Source: Desulforadius tongensis
GTDB lineage: Bacteria; Bacillota; Desulfotomaculia; Desulfotomaculales; Desulfohalotomaculaceae
Assembly: GCF_016907915.1 (NCBI RefSeq)
Contig: NZ_JAFBCW010000024.1
Location: forward strand, 1 to 42,603
DNA length: 42,603 nt
Direction: 5' to 3'
Part shown: piece by piece, positions 34,301-42,511 of the stretch
Layout of the letters: each line of letters starts with the position of its first letter
Position numbering within the stretch: the first letter of the stretch is position 1
Notes under the pieces: model-generated
Seen by the model: the letters and a program-made list of their open reading frames with translations, nothing else
Told to the model about the DNA's origin: nothing
Databases searched by the model: none
Translations under genes and position numbers: made by a program

Positions 34301-35152
34301 TTGCAAACTCCTAAAGGCCCGTTTACGGTACAACGCATACTTAATAATAATGCAGTTATGGCCAATACTCCCGGTGGACAGGATGTAATTCTGCTGGGTA
34401 AAGGTATGGGGTTTGGACGTAAAGTGGGGGATATTTTGTCCAATCCCAAATATGAAAAAATTTATGTTGTTCCGGAAGGTGTGGCTGAACAAAAAGCTCT
34501 GGCCTTAATTGAGCAGGTTGACCCAGCTATTATCAAGGTTACCGAAGAAATCATCCAGCTGGCTAAGGCCACGTTGGGAAAAAATCTGCATCCCAGGATC
34601 CATATTGCTTTGGCAGATCATATTAACTTCACTTTAATTAGGTTAAATCAAGGTATGGAGATCAAAAACCCTTTTATTGCGGAAATTGAGGCCATGTATC
34701 CTAAAGAGTTCAGCGTAGCCAAGCAGGGAGCTAAATTAATTATGGACAAGTTCAAAATTTCTATTCCCCGCGAAGAAGTTGGTTTCATAGCTTTACACCT
34801 GCATTCGGCCAGACATGACCGGCAGGTAAGTCAAAGCTTAAAACATACCGCAATAATTAACAAGGTAGTAAAATATATTGAAACCAAGCTTGGCTCCCTT
34901 AAAGAACGCGGGGGAATAGAGTATACAAGGCTGCTTTCTCACCTTCAAAGCTGCATCCACAGGTTAATAAATAAAACAACAGTTGAAAATCCTTTTATAG
35001 ATAAGTTAAAGCAAGAATTCAGTGAATCATATGTCATAGCCAAGCAGGTGGGCAGCATTCTGGAAGAAGGTTTAGGTATGCCGGTACCGGAAGATGAAAT
35101 TGGTTATTTAACCATGCATATAGAGCGCATTCGCCGCAACTTAACCAAATAA
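34301..35152 (+). CDS. glcT: GlcT-like PTS transcription antiterminator
   Basis: A BglG-family RNA-binding antiterminator of 283 residues. An N-terminal CAT RNA-binding domain (VQRILNNNAVMAN, VILLGKGMGFGRKVGD) is followed by PRD1 (ALADHINFTLIRL, EVGFIALHLHSA) and PRD2 (LLSHLQSCIHRL, EIGYLTMHIERI). PTS proteins phosphorylate PRD histidines to switch activity. The start is TTG 34301 after GGAGGG. The next gene is a glucose/GlcNAc-type EIICBA with a RAT-like leader, so that gene is the likely target. Confidence 0.92.
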   Translation: MQTPKGPFTVQRILNNNAVMANTPGGQDVILLGKGMGFGRKVGDILSNPKYEKIYVVPEGVAEQKALALIEQVDPAIIKVTEEIIQLAKATLGKNLHPRIHIALADHINFTLIRLNQGMEIKNPFIAEIEAMYPKEFSVAKQGAKLIMDKFKISIPREEVGFIALHLHSARHDRQVSQSLKHTAIINKVVKYIETKLGSLKERGGIEYTRLLSHLQSCIHRLINKTTVENPFIDKLKQEFSESYVIAKQVGSILEEGLGMPVPEDEIGYLTMHIERIRRNLTK

Positions 35153-35160
35153 ACGACGAC

Positions 35161-35230
35161 GTGTTACTGGTAATGCAGGCATGAGTCATTTGGAAAGTTA
35201 AAACTTTCCTCATGGCTGATGCCTTTTTTA
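35161..35230 (+). promoter_or_regulatory. RAT-like site and terminator upstream of the PTS EIICBA gene
   Basis: GTGTTACTGGTAATGCAGGC (35161-35180) resembles the ribonucleic antiterminator bound by GlcT upstream of ptsG (GTTACTGATAAAGCAGGC type, from memory). Its 3' part overlaps the first arm of a terminator hairpin (35178-35223, with inner stem GGAAAGTT / AACTTTCC) followed by TTTTTT. GlcT binding should stabilise the RAT fold and block termination. Confidence 0.75.
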
Positions 35231-35314
35231 CTGTATAAAGTCTGGTCAAAAAAGCATAATGCGCGCGCCATTAAGCTTTTTAAGCAAATAAACAAAATCA
35301 AATGAGTGAATTAT

Positions 35315-36388
35315 ATGAAAAAGGCTTTTAAGTACCTGCAGATGGTTGGACAATCTTTAATGCTGCCCGTATCTGTGTTACCTGCTGCCGGCCTGCTGCT
35401 CAGGTTTGGAGAAAAAGACCTGCTCAACATGCCTGCAATGAAGGAAGCCGGGCTGGCTGTTTTTGCTAATCTGCCCCTGATATTTGCCGTAGGGGTTGCC
35501 ATCGGCTTTTCCGGCGGCCAGGCAGTAGCCGCCCTGGCAGCTGTTGTAGGACAGCTGATTTTATTAGCGGTATTAAACGCAGTGGATCCCAATATTAACA
35601 TGGGTGTTTTTTCCGGAATTATTATGGGTATCACAGCCGCCGTATTGTACAAGCAGTTTTATCAAATTAAATTACCACAATACCTGGGCTTTTTTGCCGG
35701 AAAACGTTTTGTTCCCATTATCACAGCTGTAGCCGCTGTGTTTATTGCCAGTGTTTCCGCAGTGGTTTGGCCCGGCGTGCAGAATATTATTGATAGCGTG
35801 GGTCACGTGGCAGTTAATTCCAGTTTCGGTCCCGCTTTGTTTGCCGCCGGTAAGCGATTGCTGATACCTGTCGGCCTGCACCACGTGTATTACCCGGCTT
35901 TCTTGTACGAATTCGGTCAGTACGTAACTGACGCCGGAGAGGTTATTAAAGGCGATTTCAACCGTTACTTTGCCGGGGACCCAAGCGCCGGAAAATTCAT
36001 GGCCAGTGAGTTCCCCATTATGATGTTCGGTCTTCCCGCTGCTGCTTATGCCATTTATCGCAATGCTAAGCCGGAGCGCAAAAAAACTATTGCCGGTCTA
36101 ATGGCCAGTGCAGCCTTTACATCTTTCTTAACCGGAATTACCGAACCAATTGAGTTTGCCTTTATATTTGTGGCACCGCTGTTATTTGTTTTCCACGTGC
36201 TGATGGCCGGTGTATCCGGTTTTGTAACCAACCTGCTGGATATTCATTTAGGCTTTACCTTTTCGGCTTCCTTTATCGATTATTTGCTATCCTACAAATA
36301 CGGTCACAACCAGCTGCTACGGTCACAACCAGCTGCTGCTGTGGCCGGTGGGCTTAGTTATCAGCGCTTTGTATTTCGTAGTCTTTAA
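35315..36388 (+). CDS. PTS EIIC domain, C-terminally truncated ORF
   Basis: First half of the split EIICBA gene. It contains the multi-spanning EIIC permease (LMLPVSVLPAAGLLLRFGE, GLHHVYYPAFLYEFG, SEFPIMMFGLPAAAYA, TGITEPIEFAF). The last 24 or so residues after HNQLL are out-of-frame sequence. The start is ATG 35315, matching the usual KAFKYLQ start of the family; a GTG 9 nt upstream is possible. Without the EIIB and EIIA domains it should not transport. Confidence 0.75.
   Translation: MKKAFKYLQMVGQSLMLPVSVLPAAGLLLRFGEKDLLNMPAMKEAGLAVFANLPLIFAVGVAIGFSGGQAVAALAAVVGQLILLAVLNAVDPNINMGVFSGIIMGITAAVLYKQFYQIKLPQYLGFFAGKRFVPIITAVAAVFIASVSAVVWPGVQNIIDSVGHVAVNSSFGPALFAAGKRLLIPVGLHHVYYPAFLYEFGQYVTDAGEVIKGDFNRYFAGDPSAGKFMASEFPIMMFGLPAAAYAIYRNAKPERKKTIAGLMASAAFTSFLTGITEPIEFAFIFVAPLLFVFHVLMAGVSGFVTNLLDIHLGFTFSASFIDYLLSYKYGHNQLLRSQPAAAVAGGLSYQRFVFRSL
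36299..36337 (+). repeat. 19-bp perfect tandem duplication inside the EIIC coding region
   Basis: ACGGTCACAACCAGCTGCT occurs twice in direct tandem at 36300-36318 and 36319-36337. Nineteen is not a multiple of three, so it shifts the frame. Confidence 0.97.
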
Positions 36389-37208
36389 CACGGCGATAAA
36401 AGTTTTGAACTTAAAAACCCCGGGCCGGGAAGACAAAGCTGCCGATGAAGCCAATCAAGGTAGTGCTTCCGATTTGGCACACAAGGTATTAGAAGCCCTG
36501 GGAGGAGCTAATAATATTGATGTATTGGATGCTTGTATTACCCGTTTGCGGGTAACCGTAAAAGATCCGGCACTGGTTAAAAAAGACACTTTCAGTACCT
36601 TAGGTGCAGCCGGCGTTATGGAAATGGGTAAAAACCTGCAAATTATCTTTGGTACCCAATCAGACAGCTTGAAAGAAGAAATTCGCAGCCTAATGGGCAA
36701 CCAGGCTTCAGCCGCAGGGACAGAAGCTAAATCCGATGCCGCAGCCGGCCATTCAGATACCAAGACTATAATTAAAGCTCCCGCCAGCGGCAGGGTTACT
36801 CCTTTAAACCAGTTATCTGACAAAACCTTTAGTCAAAAAATGCTGGGCAACGGGGTGGCCATTGAGCCGGTAGAAGGTACTTTTGTAGCCCCTGTATCCG
36901 GTACAGTTGTCCAACTGTTCCCCACCCATCATGCCTTAACCATCAAAACCGAAAGCGGTCTTGAGGTTCTGATACATGTGGGTATTAACACTGTTTCTTT
37001 AAAAGGCCGGGGCTTTAAGGCCCTGGTTGCCGAAGGACAAAAAGTTGAAGCAGGGCAAAAACTGCTGGAAGTTGATTTACAGCAGATCAAAGATGCTGGT
37101 TTAGATTCCACAACCCCTGTAATTGTAATTGGGGTTCAAGAGATGGAGATAACTCCTGCCGGTGAAGTAACTGCCGGTGAAGATACAATCCTGCAAATTG
37201 GCGGCTAA
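36348..37208 (+). CDS. PTS EIIB and EIIA domains, 3' ORF of the split gene
   Basis: Second half of the split gene. It begins in the last EIIC helix (GLVISALYFVVF), then EIIB with the phosphocysteine in DACITRLRV, then EIIA of the glucose family with the phosphohistidine in VLIHVGINTVSLKG. All catalytic residues are intact, so the EIIB-EIIA part could still be phosphorylated if it were translated. No convincing ribosome binding site precedes the GTG at 36348. Confidence 0.75.
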   Translation: MGLVISALYFVVFNTAIKVLNLKTPGREDKAADEANQGSASDLAHKVLEALGGANNIDVLDACITRLRVTVKDPALVKKDTFSTLGAAGVMEMGKNLQIIFGTQSDSLKEEIRSLMGNQASAAGTEAKSDAAAGHSDTKTIIKAPASGRVTPLNQLSDKTFSQKMLGNGVAIEPVEGTFVAPVSGTVVQLFPTHHALTIKTESGLEVLIHVGINTVSLKGRGFKALVAEGQKVEAGQKLLEVDLQQIKDAGLDSTTPVIVIGVQEMEITPAGEVTAGEDTILQIGG

Positions 37209-37261
37209 TTGAACAAACACGCCAGAAATTCAACCCAGCCTACCAAACGGAGGGAAAACAA

Positions 37262-37525
37262 ATGATAAAGCAAGTAGTAACTATCGTTAACCCAACGGGT
37301 ATTCATGCTCGACCGGCGGCAAATATTGCCAAACTGGCCGGCCAGTATGATGCCACCATAAAACTGGCTCATAAAGATAAAGAAGTAGATGCCAAAAGCA
37401 TTATTGGAATTATGAGTTTGGCCGCACAGGCCGGAGAAGAGGTTTGCATAACTGCGGAAGGTAACCAGGCAGAAGAAGCAGTACAAGCTTTGGTTGACCT
37501 GTTAAGCAAACCCTTTGCAGAATAG
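37262..37525 (+). CDS. ptsH: Phosphocarrier protein HPr
   Basis: HPr passes phosphate from Enzyme I to sugar-specific EII proteins. The 87-residue protein has the active His15 in NPTGIHARPAA and the regulatory Ser46 region DAKSIIGIMSLAAQAG, the HPr kinase target in Gram-positives. ATG follows ACGGAGGG. It lies between the EIICBA gene and ptsI in one unit. Confidence 0.97.
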   Translation: MIKQVVTIVNPTGIHARPAANIAKLAGQYDATIKLAHKDKEVDAKSIIGIMSLAAQAGEEVCITAEGNQAEEAVQALVDLLSKPFAE

Positions 37526-37540
37526 AAAGGGGGTCGCAAC

Positions 37541-39163
37541 ATGCTGCAGGGAATTGGTGTCTCCCCTGGTTTGGGTATAGCTCAAGCAGTGATATACCAG
37601 CAAAAAAAACCAGTAATTTCTGCGGTAAAGTTGGAAGCAGAGGCTGTAGAAACAGAAATCAATAAGTTTAAACAAGCCCAAGCAGAAGCTAAACAAGAAT
37701 TACTGCAGATCAAGAAAAAAGTGCTGCAGACTGCCGGGAAGGAAAAAGCAGATATAATTGAAGCACAAATAATGTTTTTGGAAGACCCGGCAGTAGCCGA
37801 TGAAATAATCAACCTGATCAAAAATGGTTATAATTCCGCTTATTCCGCCAATCAGGTGATAGAAGCACAGGCTCAGATGTTTGAAAATCTGCCGGTCCCG
37901 GAAATGCAAGAGCGGGCCGTGGACATGAGAGACATGGGGCGCCGGTTAATCAATATTTTGCTTGGTCGAAAAGAGGTAAATTTATCAGAGATAACCGGGG
38001 ATGTTGTCCTGATAGCTCATGACCTTACTCCTTCTGACACAGCTCAATTATCCAAGGACAAAGTTGCCGGCATAGTAACCGAAGTGGGCAGCAGAACCAG
38101 TCACACGGCTATCTTGGCCCGTTCACTGGGTATTCCGGCAGTGGTTGGAATTCCAGGCATTGTTGAGCAGGTTGGTCCCGGAGATTTGGTAGTTGTCGAT
38201 GGAAACAGCGGTGAAGTACATGTCAATCCGGATCAGTTGAAGTTAAACAGCTTTAAAAAGAAAAGAGAAAAGTTAGCCTTTGAACAAAAAGAATTGGAAA
38301 GCCTGGTTAATAAAGAAGCGGTAACTGCCAACGGCATTCCGGTCAGGATTGCCGCAAACATCGGTAAATTAAGTGATATTATAGAGGCCAAAAAAGTGGG
38401 CGTTCGTGAAATCGGGCTTTTCAGAACAGAATTTTTATACATGGACAGGAATTCACTGCCTTCAGAAGAAGAGCAGTACCGAGCATATAAACAGGTGGTT
38501 GAAGCTTTCCCTGAACGAGTTATCATTAGAACTTTAGATATCGGTGGGGACAAAGAGTTACCTTATTTAAAACAGGCCAAAGAGCTTAACCCGTTCCTGG
38601 GCAAGCGGGCCATACGGCTTACCCTGGCGGAAAAGGATTTATTTAAAATCCAGCTTAGAGCCATCCTCCGGGCCAGCAGGCACGGCAATGTAGGCATAAT
38701 GTTTCCCATGATTGCCACAATGGATGAATTACTGGCTGCTAAAAAACTGCTGGAGGAAGTAAGAGCCGAGTTGGAAACTGAAGGAGTAGTTTTAACTAAC
38801 CCCGTGGAAGTGGGGATGATGATAGAAACCCCCGCCGCTGCCCTTACGGCAGATTTGTTTGCTAAAGAAGTTGATTTCTTCAGTATCGGCACAAATGACT
38901 TAATCCAGTATACCATGGCCGCTGACCGCATGAATGAACAGGTAGCCTATCTGTACCAGCCAACTCACCCGGCTATAACCAGGTTGTTGGAAAAAGTTGT
39001 ACAGGCTGCCCATGCAGCAGGAATTTGGGTCGGTATGTGCGGTGAAATGGCCGGTAATCCCCAATTGACAGAACACCTGCTAAAGTTGGGCTTGGATGAG
39101 CTCAGCATGACCAGGGGGGCAGTGCTGAAGGTGAAACAAAAAGTACGCCAGATTACTTTATAA
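37541..39163 (+). CDS. ptsI: Phosphoenolpyruvate-protein phosphotransferase (Enzyme I)
   Basis: Enzyme I takes phosphate from PEP and gives it to HPr. The N-terminal HPr-binding region is followed by the active His in GSRTSHTAILARSLGIP. The PEP-binding domain has GLFRTEFLYMDR, IRTLDIGGDKELPY, FFSIGTNDLIQYTMAADR and the catalytic Cys in VGMCGEMAGN. The length of 540 residues is about 30 short of the usual size. The missing part is at the extreme C-terminus, after the catalytic core. ATG follows AAAGGGGG, 15 nt after the ptsH stop. A terminator follows. Confidence 0.96.
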   Translation: MLQGIGVSPGLGIAQAVIYQQKKPVISAVKLEAEAVETEINKFKQAQAEAKQELLQIKKKVLQTAGKEKADIIEAQIMFLEDPAVADEIINLIKNGYNSAYSANQVIEAQAQMFENLPVPEMQERAVDMRDMGRRLINILLGRKEVNLSEITGDVVLIAHDLTPSDTAQLSKDKVAGIVTEVGSRTSHTAILARSLGIPAVVGIPGIVEQVGPGDLVVVDGNSGEVHVNPDQLKLNSFKKKREKLAFEQKELESLVNKEAVTANGIPVRIAANIGKLSDIIEAKKVGVREIGLFRTEFLYMDRNSLPSEEEQYRAYKQVVEAFPERVIIRTLDIGGDKELPYLKQAKELNPFLGKRAIRLTLAEKDLFKIQLRAILRASRHGNVGIMFPMIATMDELLAAKKLLEEVRAELETEGVVLTNPVEVGMMIETPAAALTADLFAKEVDFFSIGTNDLIQYTMAADRMNEQVAYLYQPTHPAITRLLEKVVQAAHAAGIWVGMCGEMAGNPQLTEHLLKLGLDELSMTRGAVLKVKQKVRQITL

Positions 39164-39171
39164 ATGATAAT

Positions 39172-39222
39172 GGCTTACATTCGCCCGTGCTTAAAAAGCC
39201 GCCGGCGAATGTAAGCCTTTTT
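39172..39222 (+). terminator. Terminator of the PTS operon
   Basis: A perfect 14-bp stem GGCTTACATTCGCC / GGCGAATGTAAGCC (39172-39185 with 39204-39217) is followed by TTTTT. It may also serve the convergent DUF3006 gene. Confidence 0.9.
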
Positions 39223-39229
39223 ATAATGC

Positions 39230-39427
39230 TTATTCAAATAATTCATTCATCAAATCTTCAACCTGTTTTTTATGCTTTTCCGTTTCTTCTTTATCCACCA
39301 CTAACGTTATTTTCAGCACATCTCCTTCTTTTGCTTCCGCCGGCAGCAGGCTGGACGGCAGGTTAAAAGTTCTGCCCTGGTATTCAATTACCGCCATATC
39401 CCCTTCAAAACGATCAATTACCAGCAA
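39230..39427 (-). CDS. DUF3006-family small protein
   Basis: A 65-residue protein resembling the DUF3006 family: VIDRFEGDMAVIEYQGRTFN, then LPAEAKEGDVLKITL and a charged helical tail. No function is known. The start is TTG 39427, directly after the stop of the ComEC-like gene, with GGAGAGGTG upstream. DUF3006 genes commonly sit next to secreted ComEC-like metallo-hydrolases, as here, so the two probably work together. Confidence 0.8.
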   Translation of the reverse strand: MLVIDRFEGDMAVIEYQGRTFNLPSSLLPAEAKEGDVLKITLVVDKEETEKHKKQVEDLMNELFE

Positions 39428-40732
39428 TTAAAACACCTCTCCGTTATCGTATCTTGAAACCGGTTTGCCTTGGTCATCATAAAGAACACCGGGATCACCA
39501 CTGTTATTCCAAACGGAACTGCCGGTCCACAGCAGGGCGTTGGAACCGGGCTGATTTTTTGTTCCGCTTATTATTTTTAGCACCCCACCGGGTGGTATAA
39601 CCGTTCCCGGTGGAAAATTAAATTCCTGGTTGCCCTTTACACTGACCAGTTTCCAACCGGATAAATCCACCGCCTTTCGGCCTGTGTTGCTGAGAGTAAC
39701 TATTTCTTTTTTCAAGTCGATACCGGTTATTTTTACAGTCCCTTTAGCAGCAGATTTTTCTTTAGCGGTTGAATATTCCTGTGCCCGTTCCTTAGCAGGT
39801 AATGGATTTTTATTCAAGGTAATATTTTTACCATCACTTGTTACTACAATATGGCCGCTAATATCGGTACGCAGCACCTGCACCCCCGCCGCAGCAAGAG
39901 CGGCCATCGTTTTAGAATGTGGATGCCCATAATCGTTGTCTTTGCCCACTGAAATTATGGCGTATTTTGGAGCCACAGCCTTTAAGAAGGCAGGTGTTGT
40001 GGAACTGCTGCTGCCGTGATGGCCCACTTTCAGCACATCTGCTTTTAGATTATAACTAGCAGCCAGCATTTCCCTTTCAGATACTGCTTCAGCGTCCCCT
40101 GTAAACAGAAAACTTGTACTATCATAAGTCAGCTTAAGCACAGCACTGTAATCATTCAATTCTTCATAATAATTACTATTCGGTGCAATCAGTTCTGCCT
40201 TTATACCACTGCCGGCATCAAGCACCACTCCCGCTTTGGCCCGGCTAATTTTAAGACCTTTGTTCTTAATAGCCAGTAACAAATCTTTATAAGTCTTGGT
40301 GGTCTGAGACACTTTAGGCAGGTATACCTTTCCCACGTCAAATTTGTTTATGGCAGCATCTAAGCCGCCGATATGATCTTCATGGGGGTGTGTACCGATA
40401 ACGTAATCCAGTCTTTTAATCCCCTGTTTTTTTATATAATTGACCAGCAGACTGCCATCATCATTATTTCCACCATCAATAAGAATATTTTTACCGGATG
40501 GCAGTTGGATAAGAGCTGCATCAGCTTGGCCAACATCAATAAAGTGAACTTTCACTTCCCCGCTGCCGGTGGATGGAGAACCTACCTGCAGCTGCTGCTC
40601 ATTTCCCTTAGAAGATGCTGGTACTGCAGAATGGGAACCGGTACAGCCCGTGATAAACGTCATTACCAGTGCTGTTAACAGAATAATCAATGGAATAAAA
40701 AGTAAGTCTTTTTTGACGCCTGTTTTGTTCAA
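39428..40732 (-). CDS. ComEC/Rec2-like metallo-beta-lactamase-fold lipoprotein with lamin-tail domain
   Basis: A 434-residue exported protein. The lipobox is in VMTFITGCTGS (Cys at about 29). The metallo-beta-lactamase domain (about 58-300) has VHFIDVGQADAALIQLP, the metal motif THPHEDHIGG, FLFTGDAE and VGHHGSSSSTTP, as in the hydrolase part of ComEC. The C-terminal 100 or so residues form a lamin-tail-like domain (LSNTGRKAVDLSGWKLVS). Such proteins may be extracellular nucleases; the substrate is not known. No ComEC membrane channel domain is present. A DUF3006 gene follows. Confidence 0.9.
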   Translation of the reverse strand: MNKTGVKKDLLFIPLIILLTALVMTFITGCTGSHSAVPASSKGNEQQLQVGSPSTGSGEVKVHFIDVGQADAALIQLPSGKNILIDGGNNDDGSLLVNYIKKQGIKRLDYVIGTHPHEDHIGGLDAAINKFDVGKVYLPKVSQTTKTYKDLLLAIKNKGLKISRAKAGVVLDAGSGIKAELIAPNSNYYEELNDYSAVLKLTYDSTSFLFTGDAEAVSEREMLAASYNLKADVLKVGHHGSSSSTTPAFLKAVAPKYAIISVGKDNDYGHPHSKTMAALAAAGVQVLRTDISGHIVVTSDGKNITLNKNPLPAKERAQEYSTAKEKSAAKGTVKITGIDLKKEIVTLSNTGRKAVDLSGWKLVSVKGNQEFNFPPGTVIPPGGVLKIISGTKNQPGSNALLWTGSSVWNNSGDPGVLYDDQGKPVSRYDNGEVF

Positions 40733-40946
40733 GTAGATGCCTCCTTGTATTTTTTGTCTTGAATTAGGGTGCAGGTTAAAACGAACATATATTTTTATTT
40801 TACTGTAAAATGTTTATTTTTTTATCAAATTTCCATTAAATTTGACATAAGGCAATTATTTTTTTGATGGCCAAAATTTAATGACGCTCCCAATAATACA
40901 AACAAGCCCTGCGGCTGTTTATACCTTAGAGCTTTATAAAAATTAT

Positions 40947-40983
40947 TTCGGCAGCGGCCTACTCTCCCAGGGGACGGTGGCTG
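40947..40983 (-). pseudogene. 5S rRNA 3'-end remnant
   Basis: The minus strand reads CCCCTGGGAGAGTAGG, then CCGCTGCCGAAAT, which matches the conserved 3' strand of bacterial 5S rRNA. The expected 5' part of about 80 nt is absent; only AACACCTGT about 40 nt upstream recalls it. A weak hairpin (about 40904-40922) follows. It lies in the otherwise empty 40733-41144 region. Confidence 0.65.
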
Positions 40984-41019
40984 TAATAATATGATACAGG
41001 TGTTTAAAACTGGTATATA

Positions 41020-41040
41020 TGTGTTCTTGTTAAGAACACA
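41020..41040 (+). promoter_or_regulatory. Inverted repeat upstream of the alcohol dehydrogenase gene
   Basis: TGTGTTCTT-gtt-AAGAACACA is a perfect 9-bp dyad about 70 nt upstream of the -10 box of the alcohol dehydrogenase promoter. It has no T tract and is better read as an operator than as a terminator. Confidence 0.45.
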
Positions 41041-41088
41041 CAGCACATCTTGTACCACCGAAATTACATAACTTTCTATAATCATTTG

Positions 41089-41118
41089 TTGGAACAAAAA
41101 TTGCTGTTGAACTATAAT
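41089..41118 (+). promoter_or_regulatory. Sigma-A promoter of the alcohol dehydrogenase gene
   Basis: TTGGAA (41089-41094), an 18-nt spacer and a perfect TATAAT (41113-41118), 26 nt before the start codon. Confidence 0.7.
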
Positions 41119-41144
41119 GAATTAATTTATAAGGAGGCTTTGTA

Positions 41145-42311
41145 ATGAAGACATTTAGAGTGCCAAGAGATATTGTGTTTGGTTGGGGAGCTGTTAGTTA
41201 TCTTCAAGAAATCAAGGGCAGCCGGGCTTTTATTGTAACTGACAGGGTAATTGCCAGCTTGGGTTTTATTGAAAAAATTGAAGGATATCTTAAAAAAGCC
41301 GGTTTGGAAACTAAAGTTTTTGCCGAGGTTGAACCTGACCCATCACGGGATACGGTGGAAAAAGGTGTTAAATTAATGGCAGAATTTAAGCCCGACTGGA
41401 TTGTGGCTGTAGGCGGCGGCTCTTCTATGGATGCTGCCAAAGGTATGTGGGTCTTTTATGAATACCCTGACATCACTTGGGAGAAGGCCTTTGGTGTTCT
41501 TCCCCCTTTACGGCAAAAAGCCCGTTTTATCGCTATTGCCACCACCAGTGGTACCGGTTCGGAAGTTACCTGTGCTGCTGTCATCACTAACCGTAAAGTT
41601 GAACCCAATGTAAAAAATGTTATTGCCGGCAGTGAAATTACGCCGGACATTGCAATTGCCGATCCAGAGCTGGCTTCTCAAATGCCCCCCAAAGTTACTG
41701 CCGCCACAGGAATGGATGTTTTAACCCACGCAATTGAATCATATACATCAATTGCGGCTACAGAAATAGATAAAGCACTGGCATTAAAAGTCATTCAAAT
41801 GGTATTTCACAGCTTACCCAAAGCCTACGCTGACGGGCGAAATAAAGCTGCCCGCGAGGATATGCATACCGCATCTCTCATGGCAGGTATGGCCTTTACC
41901 AATTCATTCCTGGGGATAGTTCACAGTTTAGCACACCAGTTAGGTTCTCAATACGGTATACCTCATGGAGCAGCAAACTCTTTAATGCTGCCTTATGTAA
42001 TTGAATTCAACTCTATTGCCGTGTCTAATTTATATGCAGAAATTGCCAGTGCATTGAATATTCATTATGAAAACAGCAGGGACGCCGTGAAAAAATTAAT
42101 AGCTGCCATTTTCCAACTGCAAAAAGATATTGGGCAGCCGCAAACCATTAAAGATGCCGGAGTGGACGAAAAGACATTCTTTAACCGGCTGGAAGCAACA
42201 GCTGAAAATGCACTGAACGATATATGCACTTACTGCAATCCGAGGGTGCCCAGTGTTGAAGATATGAAGGCACTCTATACTGCAGCTTATTTCGGTAATC
42301 AACTTAAATAA
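41145..42311 (+). CDS. Iron-containing alcohol dehydrogenase
   Basis: A group III NAD(P)-dependent alcohol dehydrogenase, probably cytoplasmic. The nucleotide-binding VAVGGGSSMDAAKGMW and TTSGTGSEVT are clear. The metal ligands are in AIADPELA (Asp), ATGMDVLTHAIESY (His), IVHSLAHQLG (His) and IPHGAANS (His). 388 residues, full length. ATG follows AAGGAGG. It is a single gene with its own promoter. Substrate is not predictable; related enzymes oxidise ethanol, butanol or 1,3-propanediol. Confidence 0.94.
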   Translation: MKTFRVPRDIVFGWGAVSYLQEIKGSRAFIVTDRVIASLGFIEKIEGYLKKAGLETKVFAEVEPDPSRDTVEKGVKLMAEFKPDWIVAVGGGSSMDAAKGMWVFYEYPDITWEKAFGVLPPLRQKARFIAIATTSGTGSEVTCAAVITNRKVEPNVKNVIAGSEITPDIAIADPELASQMPPKVTAATGMDVLTHAIESYTSIAATEIDKALALKVIQMVFHSLPKAYADGRNKAAREDMHTASLMAGMAFTNSFLGIVHSLAHQLGSQYGIPHGAANSLMLPYVIEFNSIAVSNLYAEIASALNIHYENSRDAVKKLIAAIFQLQKDIGQPQTIKDAGVDEKTFFNRLEATAENALNDICTYCNPRVPSVEDMKALYTAAYFGNQLK

Positions 42312-42511
42312 TAAAAATTAATTTTTTATCTCCATAGCAGTAAAAAAACACCCGGTTGGTTTTAGTTGTTTTAGCCTTGGGTATATCGCCTGCACCAACC
42401 GTTGCGATGATTGGAGTATAAGGTAACAACTCTTTCCACCCTGTACTTCTATCATTAATTGTTATATATACAAATTTAAGTCAAAACCGTGGTATACAAT
42501 TTGCCGGCTAA
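42312..42511. other. Non-coding stretch between the alcohol dehydrogenase gene and the intron
   Basis: No convincing gene. CGGTTGGT (42353-42360) pairs with ACCAACCG (42394-42401). A minus-strand frame of about 57 codons (containing YTPIIATVGAGDIPKAKTT) has no good start and may be the end of a decayed gene. It is the 3' exon side of the group II intron that begins at 42512. Confidence 0.4.

Larger units (their letters stand above)
35315..37208 (+). pseudogene. PTS glucose/N-acetylglucosamine-type EIICBA gene, frameshifted by a 19-bp duplication
   Basis: Two overlapping ORFs form one EIICBA transporter gene. A tandem copy of 19 bases at 36300-36337 shifts the frame in the last part of EIIC. 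Removing one copy gives the continuous sequence KYGHNQLLLWPVGLVISALY and a normal EIIC-EIIB-EIIA protein of about 624 residues. As it stands, the first frame runs into unrelated residues and stops at 36388. The gene is preceded by a GlcT-type RAT and followed by ptsH and ptsI. It could be a recent inactivation, a reversible phase switch or an assembly error. Confidence 0.85.

Noticed and set aside
36299-36337. Tandem repeat as a CRISPR or VNTR array
   Set aside because: There are only two copies with no spacer, and they lie inside a coding region. It is a simple duplication.
40825-41097. A 90-codon minus-strand ORF
   Set aside because: It runs over the 5S remnant and the promoter region of the alcohol dehydrogenase gene. 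The composition is not protein-like and there is no good ribosome binding site.
42361-42500. Transposase or resistance-gene remnant beside the right intron
   Set aside because: A short minus-strand frame is open, but I cannot match it to any family and it has no start signal.
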